The translations under genes were made by a program, and so were the position numbers. Positions 23,716 through 34,750 of a DNA stretch of 64,000 bases are shown here, piece by piece. The notes below the pieces were generated by a model. It searched no databases. It was not told the DNA's origin and was given only the letters and a program-made list of their open reading frames with translations. Numbering within the stretch: the first letter of the stretch is position 1; each line of letters starts with the position of its first letter. The stretch spans positions 73,757,980 through 73,821,979 of the forward strand of contig CP136063.1 in assembly GCA_032622095.1 (NCBI GenBank), read 5' to 3'. Source of the DNA: Siphonodentalium dalli (Eukaryota; Mollusca; Scaphopoda; Gadilida; Siphonodentaliidae).

Positions 23716-26700
23716 TTAAGTTTGTTTGTGGCACGGCGAACACTCCCACGTTCCTTTCATCGCGCGATCGACAATATTCTGACAATGCATATGATACCAT
23801 TTCTTACAACATGAACACTGGATCATGTTGTCGTAGCAATCCGGCATTGCACACCCAGGAGACTCGCAGTTCTTTTCTATTTCTACCTCAGTGTGTCTAG
23901 CTTTTGTTCGCACACTTAGGTTGTTTCTTGGAAAAGCCGTGAAACGTTTATCATGTAGACATTTTAGCAAATGTTTTCGCATTTCCTGCGCCCGGAACCT
24001 ACAATAGCCTGTTCGACCAAAACATGGATCTAAACAAAATTCTACGATGTTGGCCACGGCAAACACACCACAATCGTCAGAGTTTGCCTGCCTCTGTGTG
24101 TGAGGTATACGGACGGACAGTTTTCCTAGTTGTGATCCACGACCATATATAGACCATAATTGTATCATACTAGATGTAGTTAGAGGGTCCAATTCGTTGA
24201 GAAGTGAGTCAAATAGGTAGACAGACTCATTGTCGTGGCTTGGTATGTATGTTGACGCAATCCAGTGACTATGGCCGGTGTGGTGGATTTGGGCTACAGG
24301 TTGAGAGGGGCCGAAACCGGTAAAGTGACTGAAACCACCAGGGTTATACATTCCTAATGACATGTCTACGTTAGGCGCAAAAAGTGTGTCCTGAAATCCA
24401 AGAAACCATGGAAACTGGTCGGCGAGAATAGTCTGAGAGTCCCTAATTATACTGTCACAGAGCCACTGACCCGTGCTGATAGTCATTACTTTACTGGGTG
24501 TCAATTTATGAACAGTATGTTGCGTCCTTACCGGAGATGATTGTTGTGATGACATTTTCGGCGGCGACGGCGCCGGCGAAAACAGCCTTCTACGCTTTGC
24601 GGTGGATATAGTGGGCAGAATAATCGGTTGATCCGGTGATAAGACGGGAGAAACTGTGGGTGAAGGTGAAAGTTGGATATCGGTGAATACTGCCGGATTT
24701 GTTTTTGGTGATTGAGAACGCTCTGGTGTAAAAGACACGTTTGTCGGAGAACTAGAGAGTATCTGTGTGAAATCAGGCAATTGTGATGTATTTCCCTGAG
24801 ATGCAGGGAGCGGAGGAGTTGTAGTCAATGGTGTAGACATTTTTGAATTGGCGGCACGAATTGTGGTTATAGGATGAGTTCGGGTAACGTTGAAAGTTAT
24901 CTTCTGGTTGCCATGTCGTGTCTTTTTTAGACAAGATTTTGGGGGAGTTGGTGTGGTTATCGCGACAACTTCAGGTGATGTTCTGACAGGTGAGCTCACA
25001 TTTGATGCGGTCACATAAATTGGTCGAGGTGACTGAGACTGCTCTGGTGTAGTCGGAGATGAGCTTACAATTGATGAGGCCAAAGAATCTGATGCGGGTG
25101 TACTCACATTTGATGAGACCAAAGAATCTGGTGCGGGTGTGGACAGACGATCATAATCGTTTTTTCTTGGCTTCTTGTTGCCAGATTTTTTATCCTCACG
25201 CGAGCGACCGCGTTTCCGGAGAACCGTCAGGTTAACAGGCCTGGTTTCTGGGTTATCAACTCCCATGCCGACGAGTAATCTGGCGGCTAAAATGTGGTAA
25301 CATGTGGCATTTGATGCACAACCACATGTCTCTTTGGGGAAGAGTTTTATGCAGTAGTTGTCGCCTCTGCTGCCAACTACACAAAATAGATGCTGTTCGG
25401 GGACAAACGATATTCTGTTTGACCTAATAACTTCATTAGCGAGAGCAATCTGACCACTGTATCTAGTGGGTTCTGATTCGGTTTGTGAATCAGGTTGCGA
25501 AGCAGGGATTTGCCCGTCGTCACCATCAGAATCATCCATATTGAGACGACCATTCCTTGTTTCCTCGACAATGTCACGCCAATGTGTTACTCCTGGAGGC
25601 ATTATACACTCTCCATCTTGGAGTCTGGCTGACTCGTAAACCTCTCTTAGTACAAAGTTGCCTACTCCAAGTCGTCCTCTTTTGTATTCGTAAAAATAAA
25701 ATTTACAAAGAAAATACAAAGAAAGTACAATTGCGTCAATCGGAGCCTCTTTCCAACCTTGCAACTGTTTCAAGACAACATTGAATGACTCAGACTGATT
25801 GTTTGTGATGCCAGAGAGAGAGTCGTACACTTTATGTGGACGGAGCAACCAGGCACCAGCGCCTCGTTTGATGTCGCTTTTCATATTTCTATCAAAATAA
25901 GATTTAACTGACTGTGTCCAATTAGAAGTGAGGTCTTCGTACCTCTTCTCAAAATCATCCTCAGAATTTGCCTTCAACAAAGATATCAAGTCCCGCTTAT
26001 AAATGGCAATTTCGTCTACATTAGCCTTGAGTTCAGTTTGTAAATATCGATGGAGATCCCTTTTGAGATGGTTCCAGCAGAAAAAAATGGGCATACTTGG
26101 AAAGATTGTGCTCACAGCATTCGAGAAGGCGTCCTCTCGATCAAAAACTATGGGGATTCGACTTTGAAACTTTGCAAGGTTTGGGATCTTTTCCCTCACC
26201 GCCTCGAAAAGACGAGTATGTGGCTTTTGATATTTCCGCTCGTGGATGAGAAACGCCAGTGGAAAAACAGGAGAACCTTCAAACAAAATATTTCGAATGA
26301 CAAGAGATGAAACGTAGCAGTCACCAACGTTGAATGTTGTGTCATAACCGAGAACGAATCGACGAGAATCCTGGTCAATTTCGAGAAGATCATTTACCTC
26401 ATTGGACCATTCTGGGTAATGAAGAATGACATACAGATCGTTGTCAAGGTAGCAAACTTCAGGTAAATGCTTCAACTGATGTGCCATTTGCAAAAGGTCC
26501 CTGATGGGATCTTTAGACCTTGTGCCCGCAACTACATGCGCCTTTGAATTCCGTACCTGTTTCGTATTTCTTGGATTGAGGACACCGTTATGATCTGGCT
26601 GAATATTATGATCTGACACGAGGCGTTGGTATATGGTATGGGGGTTGGATTCAGAAGATGTCACAGCTTCTCTGATAGAATGCAATGCAGAAGGTGCAGT

Positions 26701-27712
26701 TCGGTTGAATTTGGAACGACTATTTTTTGAATTGAAATGAGGGAAGCCAGAAGATAATGATTCGCTGCCCATATAATGGATCAGCACTTGATTTGAATTT
26801 TCATATAGGGTATACGCAGTGCGCACAAACGAGCCTGATCCTGTTCGATCACCAGCTCCCTGTTTTATATAGAACCGAGTTCTTGTGATAAGAGGGTCCT
26901 TCTTTGGAAAGTTGTTAGGCCCTTTGTTAACCCAACGATGCTGATCAGCTTTCCAATCGTCACGCTTAACTGGGTCATCATTTTTGTAGATATATAACGT
27001 GCCACCGATTGGCTTAACGGGTGGGGTGTTACCAACCTTGACCAGTCGATTTTGGTTTGATGAAAGTATGTCTATCGCATCGTCATTTGAAAGGGGACCG
27101 TCCCAGCTATCAAGTTCAGAATTTGGACTGGCTGCAGTTTCAGCATCAGGATTTGTGTCTATTCCCGAATCCTGTAAAAGACAAAAGGTCAACGTTAAAT
27201 ACACGTTATTGCAATCATATTAGTTAAAAGATAAAATATACGATTTGATACTAGATCGTACGAATTTCAACGAAGTCTTAACGTTCGAATTGTGTTAGCC
27301 TATATTTATAAATTATAATGACCGTCTCATATAAAGAGCGTTCACTTTACCGTGACTTCATGTATTTTCTCGGTTTTTTTTTGTAAAGTAAGCTGAACAA
27401 TCATTTGATATCGAATAGGACACCGCATATGTGCCATGAAACTACTAAATCGTAGTGCGATACAACAATTCAATTAGTGACAAATAGAACACATTCAAAG
27501 GTTATGATTTTATTTGTTGTCGTGGAATGATGTCGACATTAACTATAGTGTTTATATTAGGCTTTTCTAATATCACAATTATTTGCATCACCTAAATGTT
27601 TTTTCTTCACAATATACTGTAGAAAAAAAATATTATTTGACTTCCCATGAAAAAACGGACCAATAACAGTTGAATGCTATATACATATGCAATATTATAT
27701 ATTACTCACCAT
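23716..27712 (-). CDS. MULE transposase fused to SWIM finger, C48/Ulp1-like protease and PHD finger; CG-1-like N-terminus
   Basis: Spliced model: ATG at 27712-27710, intron 27709-27172 (GTGAGT donor, cttttacag acceptor), exon 2 27171-23716, 1152 residues. Residues ~56-136 resemble the CG-1 DNA-binding domain (GGTLYIY, DDWKADQHRW, then F.RTAY..., VLIHY). The MULE core spans ~270-480: D278 (GYDTTF), D345 (FDRED), C366-x2-H369 (CWNH) and E462 (NNQSESFN) supply the DDE triad and its Cys-His insert. SWIM: C617-x-C619-x5-C625-x-H627. A Ser/Thr/Pro-rich linker with basic patches (~650-890) follows. Protease: H970-W, D989 (LFDS), Q1029 and C1035 (DDCGVF), the C48 His-Asp-Gln-Cys set. PHD: cysteines from 1103 to 1148 (CSCCKKWYHMHC, WECSPC). 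Expected role: nuclear cut-and-paste transposition, perhaps with deSUMOylation and histone reading (inference). No stops or frameshifts. It lies inside a 13.6-kb inverted repeat; domestication cannot be excluded. Confidence 0.9.
27172..27709 (-). other. intron 1 of the MULE gene
   Basis: The donor GTGAGT (27709-27704) follows ATG directly. The acceptor tttgtcttttacag ends at 27172 and precedes GAT. Exon 2 is in frame with the ATG (phase 0). The frame stays open for 11 codons into the intron, so a start at 27204 would be possible without splicing, but the promoter and splice signals favour the spliced start. The 12-mer ATAAAGAGCGTT lies at 27331. Confidence 0.8.
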
Positions 27713-27727
27713 TGCCACTGTCTTTCT

Positions 27728-27764
27728 GGAACTGATGTTGTTCGCTCACCAGCGGGAATTTATA
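27728..27764 (-). promoter_or_regulatory. TATA box and initiator of the MULE gene
   Basis: On the minus strand TATAAATT occupies 27764-27757 and TCAGTT 27735-27730. The A of the initiator (27733) is 31 bases from the first T of the TATA box, the standard spacing. This predicts a 5' UTR of about 20 bases before the ATG at 27712 and an exon 1 of about 24 bases. Confidence 0.7.
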
Positions 27765-27769
27765 GCAAG

Positions 27770-28748
27770 AAGGCGTGTCTAAATCAACTCAAACGAAACC
27801 CATACCGTCGCACGTGTGTGTCACCGTTAACACTTCGCATGATCGGCGGCATGTACACAAAAGTGACGAGTGTTCTGTGGGGAAGCCAAAAAAACAACCC
27901 TATCAAAACAGCGGCACATAGACGTGTCACTGAATAAACAGTTCCACCACTTCACTTACCAATGCACTGTATGGTGTGTTTATGAGCGATAACAGTTTGT
28001 CCGATTGAGTAAGCGTCATGAATTGTTTTTAAAGCAATTGCTAGTCAATTGAGCTGTGTCAAAAAAACTAAAACAAATCATGAGTTGGGGTTCAGATTCC
28101 CACGTTGAACCAACGCGTTTAGTTTGATAATTCTGACAGAGGGTATGGATCTATTCTGTAACGGAGTTTTCGTGTCGATTATAATTCACTTCATCCTGGT
28201 GAGTAAACTACTCGAATTGCAACTAACCGGTTCTTGGCTAGTCAGTGATATATATAAAATAAATGAAACCTAAATTAATGGGGACGGATGAAAGAAAACT
28301 CAAGAAAGCTAAGAAAAAGAAACATTATCTCAAGCCTTTCCCATCTGATCGATACCCCTCCCTCACTTATCGGGGAAGTGGCATGTCGCCAAAGAGGAAA
28401 AGACTTCATATAAGCCATCGGGCTTGTTGTCTGGTCCTCATTTCCATACATTATCTCTTCTATTTTGCTTATTAATTGTGTATCACCTGTACACGTGCAT
28501 ATTATGTTATGTTGGAAATAAAAATATGTTTACACTAAAAAGAAAGAAAGAATGACGTCTCAGGTCCTTTCAAATCCTCCTGGGTCAAATCCCCCCCCCC
28601 AAAACAAATAATAATAATAATAATTTATTGTGGATGGAGAATTAAATTATATTACAGTTTGCCCTCTGGAATTCATGTATATTATCATTGTGACCGTTCC
28701 ACACACGTGCCAATTAAATCACAATGCTACATCGAAACAAGAATATAA
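27770..28748. other. upstream region of the MULE gene, no other gene seen
   Basis: Moderately AT-rich. Contains a poly-C run (28590-28600) and an (AAT)n stretch (28607-28624). The lysine-rich frame at 28263-28475 has no recognisable domain and is not called. Confidence 0.5.
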
Positions 28749-30858
28749 CATAATTGAACAAGTTTGATTAGTTGCATGAACGATCATTAATGGGTACACG
28801 TTGACAATATTTGGTGGGTATCATTTTGCCTCGGTTTGGTCTGGGTATCATTTTGCCTTGGCTTGGCGGTTCGGTGGGCGGTCATATAAAAGTCGAAAAT
28901 TCTAAGTACTCAATGTTAAAAACCGCCAAGCTCGAGTATATATGTGAAGAACGATAATCATTTTACATGAAAAATAGCTGGGACATGTTTTAGAAACGAG
29001 AAATCGGCCGAAATTCAGCTTAATATTTGGATTTTTTATTCGAGCTTGGCGGTTCGGTGGTCGGTCATCTAAAAGTCAAAAATTCTTTGTATATAATGTT
29101 CATAACCGCCAAGCCCGATTGTATTTGTGAAGAATGATAATCATTTTACACGTTTTTACATAAAAACTAGATGGAACGTGTTTTAGAAACGAGAAATCGG
29201 CGAAAATTCAGCTTAATATTTTGATTTTTTATTCGAGCTTGGCGGTTCGGTGGTCGGTCATCTAAAAGTCAAAAATTCTTTGTATATAATGTTCAAAACC
29301 GCCAAGCCCGATTATATTTGTGAAGAATGATAATCATTTTACACGTTTTTACATAAAAACTAGATGGAACGTGTTTTAGAAACGAGAAATCGGCGAAAAT
29401 TCAGCTTAATATTTAGATTTTTTATTCGAGCTTGGCAGTTCGGTGGTCGGTCATCTAAAAGTAAAAAATTCTTTGTATATAATGTTCAAAACCGCCAAGC
29501 CCGATTATATTTGTGAAGAATGATAATCATTTTACACGTTTTTACATAAAAACTAGACGGAACGTGTTTTAGAAACGAGAAATCGGCGAAAATTCAGCTT
29601 AATATTTTGATTTTTTATTCGAGCTTGGCGGTTCGGTGGTCGGTCATCTAAAAGTCAAAAATTCTTTGTATATAATGTTCAAAACCGCCAAGCCCGATTA
29701 TATTTGTGAAGAATGATAATCATTTTACACGTTTTTACATAAAAACTAGACGGAACGTGTTTTAGAAACGAGAAATCGGCGAAAATTCAGCTTAATATTT
29801 TGATTTTTTATTCGAGCTTGGCGGTTCGGTGGTCGGTCATCTAAAAGTCAAAAATTCTTTGTATATAATGTTCAAAACCGCCAAGCCCGATTATATTTGT
29901 GAAGAATGATAATCATTTTACACGTTTTTACATAAAAACTAGATGGAACGTGTTTTAGAAACGAGAAATCGGCGAAAATTCAGCTTAATGTTTTGATTTT
30001 TTATTCGAGCTTGGCGGTTCGGTGGTCGGTCATCTAAAAGTCAAAAATTCTTTGTATATAATGTTCAAAACCGCCAAGCCCGATTATATTTGTGAAGAAT
30101 GATAATCATTTTACACGTTTTTACATAAAAACTAGATGGAACGTGTTTTAGAAACGAGAAATCGGCGAAAATTCAGCTTAATATTTGGATTTTTTATTCG
30201 AGCTTGGCGGTTCGGTGGTCGGTCATCTAAAAGTCAAAAATTCTTCGCATATAATGTTCAAAACCGCCAAGCTCGACTATGAGAGTGATAAATGATAACC
30301 ATTCAACATGTTTTGAATAAAAAACTGAGTCCAACTGATGTTTAAAAAGAGAAATCGACCAAACACCAACAAGAAATCTGCGTAAAAAGACGATGTTTTG
30401 ATTTTGTGACCACGCCCCCTATTAACCAACCAATCGGGGACATTACTGCCACTATTGTCGATTAATTTACGAAAATGGGCCATATAAGTAATTAACTGGT
30501 GCTATTCCCGCATAATTCACCCGAAAACAGCGTTTAAAAGGCTTTTTAAAGATTTGAAAACGCCAAGCTTGTCTTTTAGTCACCTGCCTTAAAAACTGCC
30601 AAGCTTGGCGCCAAGCTTGCATTTTAGCCACTCTCGAAACAATGCGATAATTGTATAGTGACGTTGAATGTCGATGGGAAAACCTGATCTATTTCCAGGT
30701 CTGATAATAAGTTATGTTAACCTTTGAAGTAGCTGACGTCACTGAAAACTGTTATTAACCTGTTGTTTCATTAATGAGGTGAACATCGTTAAATATCTCA
30801 TTTTTTCTTTACATTTTAACATAGGAATTGGGGAAAGAAACTTATGATCATATAATAA
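28749..30858. repeat. right arm of the 13.6-kb inverted repeat, with ~193-bp satellite
   Basis: Reverse complement of the left arm. The satellite runs from about 28870 to 30275 in roughly seven units, against 4.5 on the left. The frame at 30277-30483 is the mirror of 17816-18022 with a single amino-acid difference; this reflects arm identity, not selection. Confidence 0.9.
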
Positions 30859-30859
30859 T

Positions 30860-31033
30860 CTTTATTATAACATTACATTTTGATCGTTTGGACATTGATG
30901 TGATATCTACCAAAACTTTGGAAAGTTCATTTCTGATATCGCAATAGTGTGGACATTTCATAATGAAATGATTCTCAAATTTTATATTCTTTGAACCGGT
31001 CCTGCATTTAAAGCGCAACTTCTTCCATTCCAT
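30860..31033 (-). mobile_element. LINE-type reverse transcriptase tail fragment
   Basis: The minus strand encodes KFENHFIMKCPHYCDIRNEL, the short Cys/His motif (E-x-HF-x-x-x-CP-x-Y-x-x-x-R) often found after the RT domain in non-LTR retrotransposons. It begins exactly where the right arm ends, so it is either the sequence into which the unit inserted or part of a neighbouring broken LINE. Confidence 0.5.
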
Positions 31034-31079
31034 AAGTACATGTATAGGCTAATGATGCTCACTTTTCTAATCACATGAC

Positions 31080-31925
31080 ATATTTTTCATGCCATAAATG
31101 GAATAGTAACTAAGGTTATAATTTCCAAAAAGTTGATGGTTCTTAAATATTGTGTCACAATAATCGCTTGCAATACATTTCAAAAAGAAATTCAGAATAA
31201 TTTTTAGATAATCCATTTGGAAATATCAGCAAATGTTTGGCAAAAACGTGCATCTGCTCTTTAAACTACTTAGTCGGTTATTTATTTGCTGTGATCTGCT
31301 TCGGTCCAATCAAAACTGAACTCTCATCACTGTTTTCATTGGTGAATATCTCGCTCGCTGTTGATGACCGTGGCTCTATGCTGTTGTAGCAGCGTTGTGA
31401 ATTGTTCTAACAAATTCATCATCGGTAGAGGGCGCTCCGGCTCAACCGTCACATCTGAAGTAACTGAAATTAATTTCATACATGTGAGAGTGTCATGCGT
31501 CTGAATAGCCACTGCATAGTACCACCTTATTGTAGGTATATCGTGTGCTAAGATCTGCGCAACAAACATATGTTCAGTACTGCGCAGGCAGTATGTCGGT
31601 TGAAAGAATGCAACCATCAACTATTATTGGCAACGAATTCACCCACATCGGTCAATTCGGCAGTCTCTTTTAAAAGCCGACAATAATTTTCTCTGGAACT
31701 GATATTCAGATTCCATTTCTAGGACCAATCGGCTTTCCCAAGACGGCGAAATATATACACATATAATGCATGCCTAATGTAGTAAAGGTTTGTGAGAATC
31801 GTAGTCTTCAGTACTAGTTATAAAACTAGATGAGTAATATGTATAATTGACAGATACAAACTATGAAGATATTGTCTCCTAGATTGCAATGAGTATAATG
31901 ACTTTTGAATATGTCGCCTGTATTA
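31080..31925. other. no gene assigned; one weak exon candidate
   Basis: On the minus strand, 31459-31339 follows an attaatttcag splice acceptor and stays open to TGA. Its composition is protein-like (VEPERPLPMMNLLEQF, then Gln- and Thr-rich) but I recognise nothing. Left uncalled. Confidence 0.3.
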
Positions 31926-31931
31926 TATGTT

Positions 31932-32064
31932 ATTAATTGGTTGTTTCCACATTGACCGAGTTATGAGGCCGAGTTCTGTCGTATTGACCTGAGGCCGCAG
32001 GCCGAAGGCTAATACGACAGACCGAGGCCTCATAACTCGGTCAATGTGGAAACAACCAATTAAT
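31932..32064. repeat. long hairpin, ~55-bp arms
   Basis: attaattggttgtttccaca at the left end is exactly reverse-complemented at the right. The match continues through 'ttgaccgagttatgaggcc' and, after a small gap, 'tgtcgtatt'. Centre: gaggccgcaggccgaagg. Probably a foldback MITE. Confidence 0.85.
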
Positions 32065-32404
32065 AAGTATTTTAATAATTAGCAACAATGTAATAATTGT
32101 TTCACAGGATGAATATATTAACATAGATCTACCATTGTGTGTTTTATTAAATTAACAATTATTCCAGCAATTTTTATTCTTGTGAACTTTCCGAAGAACT
32201 TGCAGCGATTTCACAGTACTGTCTGTTTCCACTGGGAATGCTATTGATACGGATGCATGTAGTTCATCCACGTACATGTACATTTATTCCCAAAAACAGT
32301 GACTGTCCGTAATTCATCCGAAATCAACTGCAATCTATCTTCCGTCGACCCAATATTCTTTGCCGATCAAGCTAATTACGTATGACGTCATTTACGTTAC
32401 CTTG

Positions 32405-32520
32405 ACTTATTGGCCGCGTTTTCTACTTATTGGCCGACTTTTTGTTACTTATTGGCCGAGTTTTCTACTTATTGGCCGACTTTTTGTTACTTATGACGCG
32501 GGCAGCGTTCTACTTATTGC
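32405..32520. repeat. short tandem repeat of 'acttattggccga'
   Basis: Alternating units 'cttattggccgagttttcta' and 'cttattggccgactttttgt' repeated twice, followed by a decayed unit. Confidence 0.85.
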
Positions 32521-32548
32521 GGCCGATAACCTGTAGCTAATTAATAAT

Positions 32549-33309
32549 CAGGGGCCTGTTTCATGAAGCAAGGTCATAAGATTATCTTAAGATGGACTTA
32601 ATCTAAGATCTAAGGTGGATCTTATGATGTAACTTTTCCGTTTCAAGAACGCGTTTCACAAATCAAGATTAAGTCCTACTTAAGTAGTAAGTTAAGTTCC
32701 CGCTCATTTAGACTGGTTATCGACAATTTTCTACAGTCCGGAACAACAAAATGTGGGCTTGTGCAATCTTTATGTACGGCATTGAGAGGTTATCGAGAAA
32801 GAGCCGAGTCCGAGTTGACATTATTGTGTTACAGGGATGCTGGATAGCGGCTGGGGTGGGGTGGGCGAATCAGCGCATGTATCTTAGTGTCTATAGTAAG
32901 TGGCCTTATATTCGCATATGGATCTTAGACTTGTATGAGTTCCACGATGTGAATTCGAACATGAGTACATCGCAGGCTCTTAAAATGACAGGCTTTGCGT
33001 TTACTGACGAGTGGCGGTGTCAGAAATAAGACAATATAATTATATGGATCGATGCATGACTGCGACCATGCATTCACGCCGAGTTAATCCACTGAGAGCA
33101 ATGATCAGGCGGCGATGTTTTTTTGTGAGCCGACATAACTCGTTTATTATCGACCACCGCTCTCTACGTGTAACAATAATCAAAATAAATCGGCGGTGTC
33201 ATCAGGACACACATAGGTCATTTTTCGATTCAAAGGGAAATGAAAAATATTTGTTAGAGTAACTTTTTTATTAGTTGTATGCAGATGTTTTATGCGGTTG
33301 TCATACCAT

Positions 33310-33345
<36 letters not shown>

Positions 33346-34750
33346 CTACGTTTTCATTAGCACACTCGTATTAAGGGGTGTCATCGTTACGGGTGTGTGT
33401 ATCATATATACAGTATGCTGTACAACGGTCATCCCACCCCTGCAAAAAAAACATGACAAAAATTTGGACAGCCTTGAAAATCACGACATATGGGCGTGGG
33501 CAAAAACTCAATAAAAATAATATTCTCTATAGAAAATTGTCACTATTTCTAAAACATATTTTGATAAAGAGCGTTTATGTTACCTTTCCTATGACATATC
33601 TGCTTTGTAAACAGCCGTCGGAAATTTGGAAAGAGGAAAGAATCAATACATTAATTGATCTCATTTTACCCCATCTCCCCACACACATAATTCTGGAATA
33701 ACATAGAGGAGATTGTGAGCTTTGAGCTAGGCCATAATTCTTATCAAAAGTTTAATTCGTGAGTAATACAATTTTATAATATATATTATCTATAGGTCAC
33801 ATACACAGCTGATAATTGACTATATCCTACATTCGACGAGGCTCGGTGGTGGCTAGTTGGTCTCTGTGGTGTGGGGGGGGGGGTACATCGTGCAATTTCC
33901 AACTGCACCCGCCCCTTAATTGAAGCGGGCCAAACTTCCATGTTCGCGAAATGCCATGTCCACCCCACCCGTTGGATTTAAACTTTCCAATTGGTATCTC
34001 AAATATTCCAACAGTTCGAAATTTCTAACCTGACTATCCTAAAGTTGGTGATTTTCGGTTGCTGCCAGTTGTCTAAAACAACACATTCCTTTACTAGTTA
34101 GAAATTCAAACAATTGAAACCTATAATATGTAGTGTACGATTAATGTTGTTGTCAGGCATGACATTTCCAATTGCTAAACATTTTGACCAAAGTTTGTGT
34201 GTGGGGGGGGGGGGGGTAGACAACACACAAACCCCATTCGCCACGTCCCTGATGATAAGCCTGTGCTCTGAATTGTTTTTACCAAACTAACCCTATGGTT
34301 ATACGGTGGGGGGGGGGGGGGTGTTGCCCTCTCCAAACTTCGGTTTTGGAAAGTTTGAGGTACCAGTTGGAATGTTTAAACCCAAAGAGAATTTGTTGTT
34401 GTTTAAGGGGGTGTGGTTGGACATTTCGAGGCGAACACCTCCTCTCACTCTATAGCCACGACCCTGTATACCAGACGACGAATTGCCCACACAGACAATG
34501 CACAGATATCTCCGTAATTTGCAAAATAACATAGGCCGCCATACTTGTGATCGATATGCCACTTATCACGTTGGTCTTAACTTTAAGATTATCTTATGAC
34601 ACCTCACAGCAGTCTTAAAGTTAAGACCAAAGTTAAGACCATCTTAAGTTAAGACCTTGTTCGTGAAACGCACTTATGACTGAAGTTTGAACTTATGACC
34701 ATCTTAAGTCCCCACTATGTCATAAGTTGCTTTCATGAAACAGGGCCCTG
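32549..34750. mobile_element. 2.2-kb element with CAGGG(G/C)CCTGTTTCATGAA ends
   Basis: The left end reads caggggcctgtttcatgaag. The right end is the near-exact reverse complement, ending ...catgaaacagggccctg. Subterminal regions are rich in cttaag/aagttaag words in inverted order (32580-32690 against 34575-34735). I see no target duplication (flanks ttaataat and tattataa). GGGCCTGTTTCA-type ends occur in several animal DNA elements; I do not assign a superfamily. The 92-codon frame at 32751-33029 has no transposase motif. A (TA)n run (33309-33345) and hAT family 2 fragments lie inside. Confidence 0.65.
33860..34251. mobile_element. truncated hAT family 2 copies
   Basis: Ends in gccacgtccctg like the right end of 8188-8951 and shares poly-G next to cacacac, 'gaccaaagtt', 'tttccaact' and 'ttggaaattt'-like words. 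The left terminus is missing. A second related end, gccacgaccctg, is at 34454-34465. Confidence 0.6.

Larger units (their letters stand above)
17289..30858. mobile_element. 13.6-kb inverted-repeat unit carrying the MULE gene
   Basis: The left arm (17289-18981) and right arm (28749-30858) are reverse complements with few mismatches. Outer ends start TTATTATATGAT, followed by ATAAGTTTCTTTCCCC; inner ends meet at ttcaattatg/cataattgaa. The arms share the same order of parts: an outer unique segment, 'gccaagcttggcgccaagctt', a 68-codon accidental frame, then a ~193-bp satellite, which makes the right arm longer. The 9.8-kb centre holds the transposase gene. This fits a transposon with very long terminal repeats, but I see no target duplication: flanks are gacaagacgt and tctttattat. 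A segmental palindrome around an unrelated transposon is the alternative. Confidence 0.6.

Noticed and set aside
23716-27204. Assigning the central transposase to the Zisupton/KDZ group, which also can carry SWIM and Ulp1-like domains
   Set aside because: The GYDTTF, DRED, CWNHLKRD and NNQSESFN blocks follow the MULE pattern; a profile search would settle it.
17816-30483. 68-codon frame conserved in both arms of the 13.6-kb repeat (17816-18022 and 30277-30483)
   Set aside because: Conservation is explained by the near-identity of the inverted arms; no domain or splice context.
17280-30870. Target-site duplication around the 13.6-kb inverted repeat
   Set aside because: Flanks gacaagacgt and tctttattat do not match in any simple register; the left end is disturbed by the hairpin pair.
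32751-33029. 92-codon frame inside the 2.2-kb CAGGG element, possible transposase remnant
   Set aside because: No catalytic blocks or recognisable Harbinger or hAT motifs.
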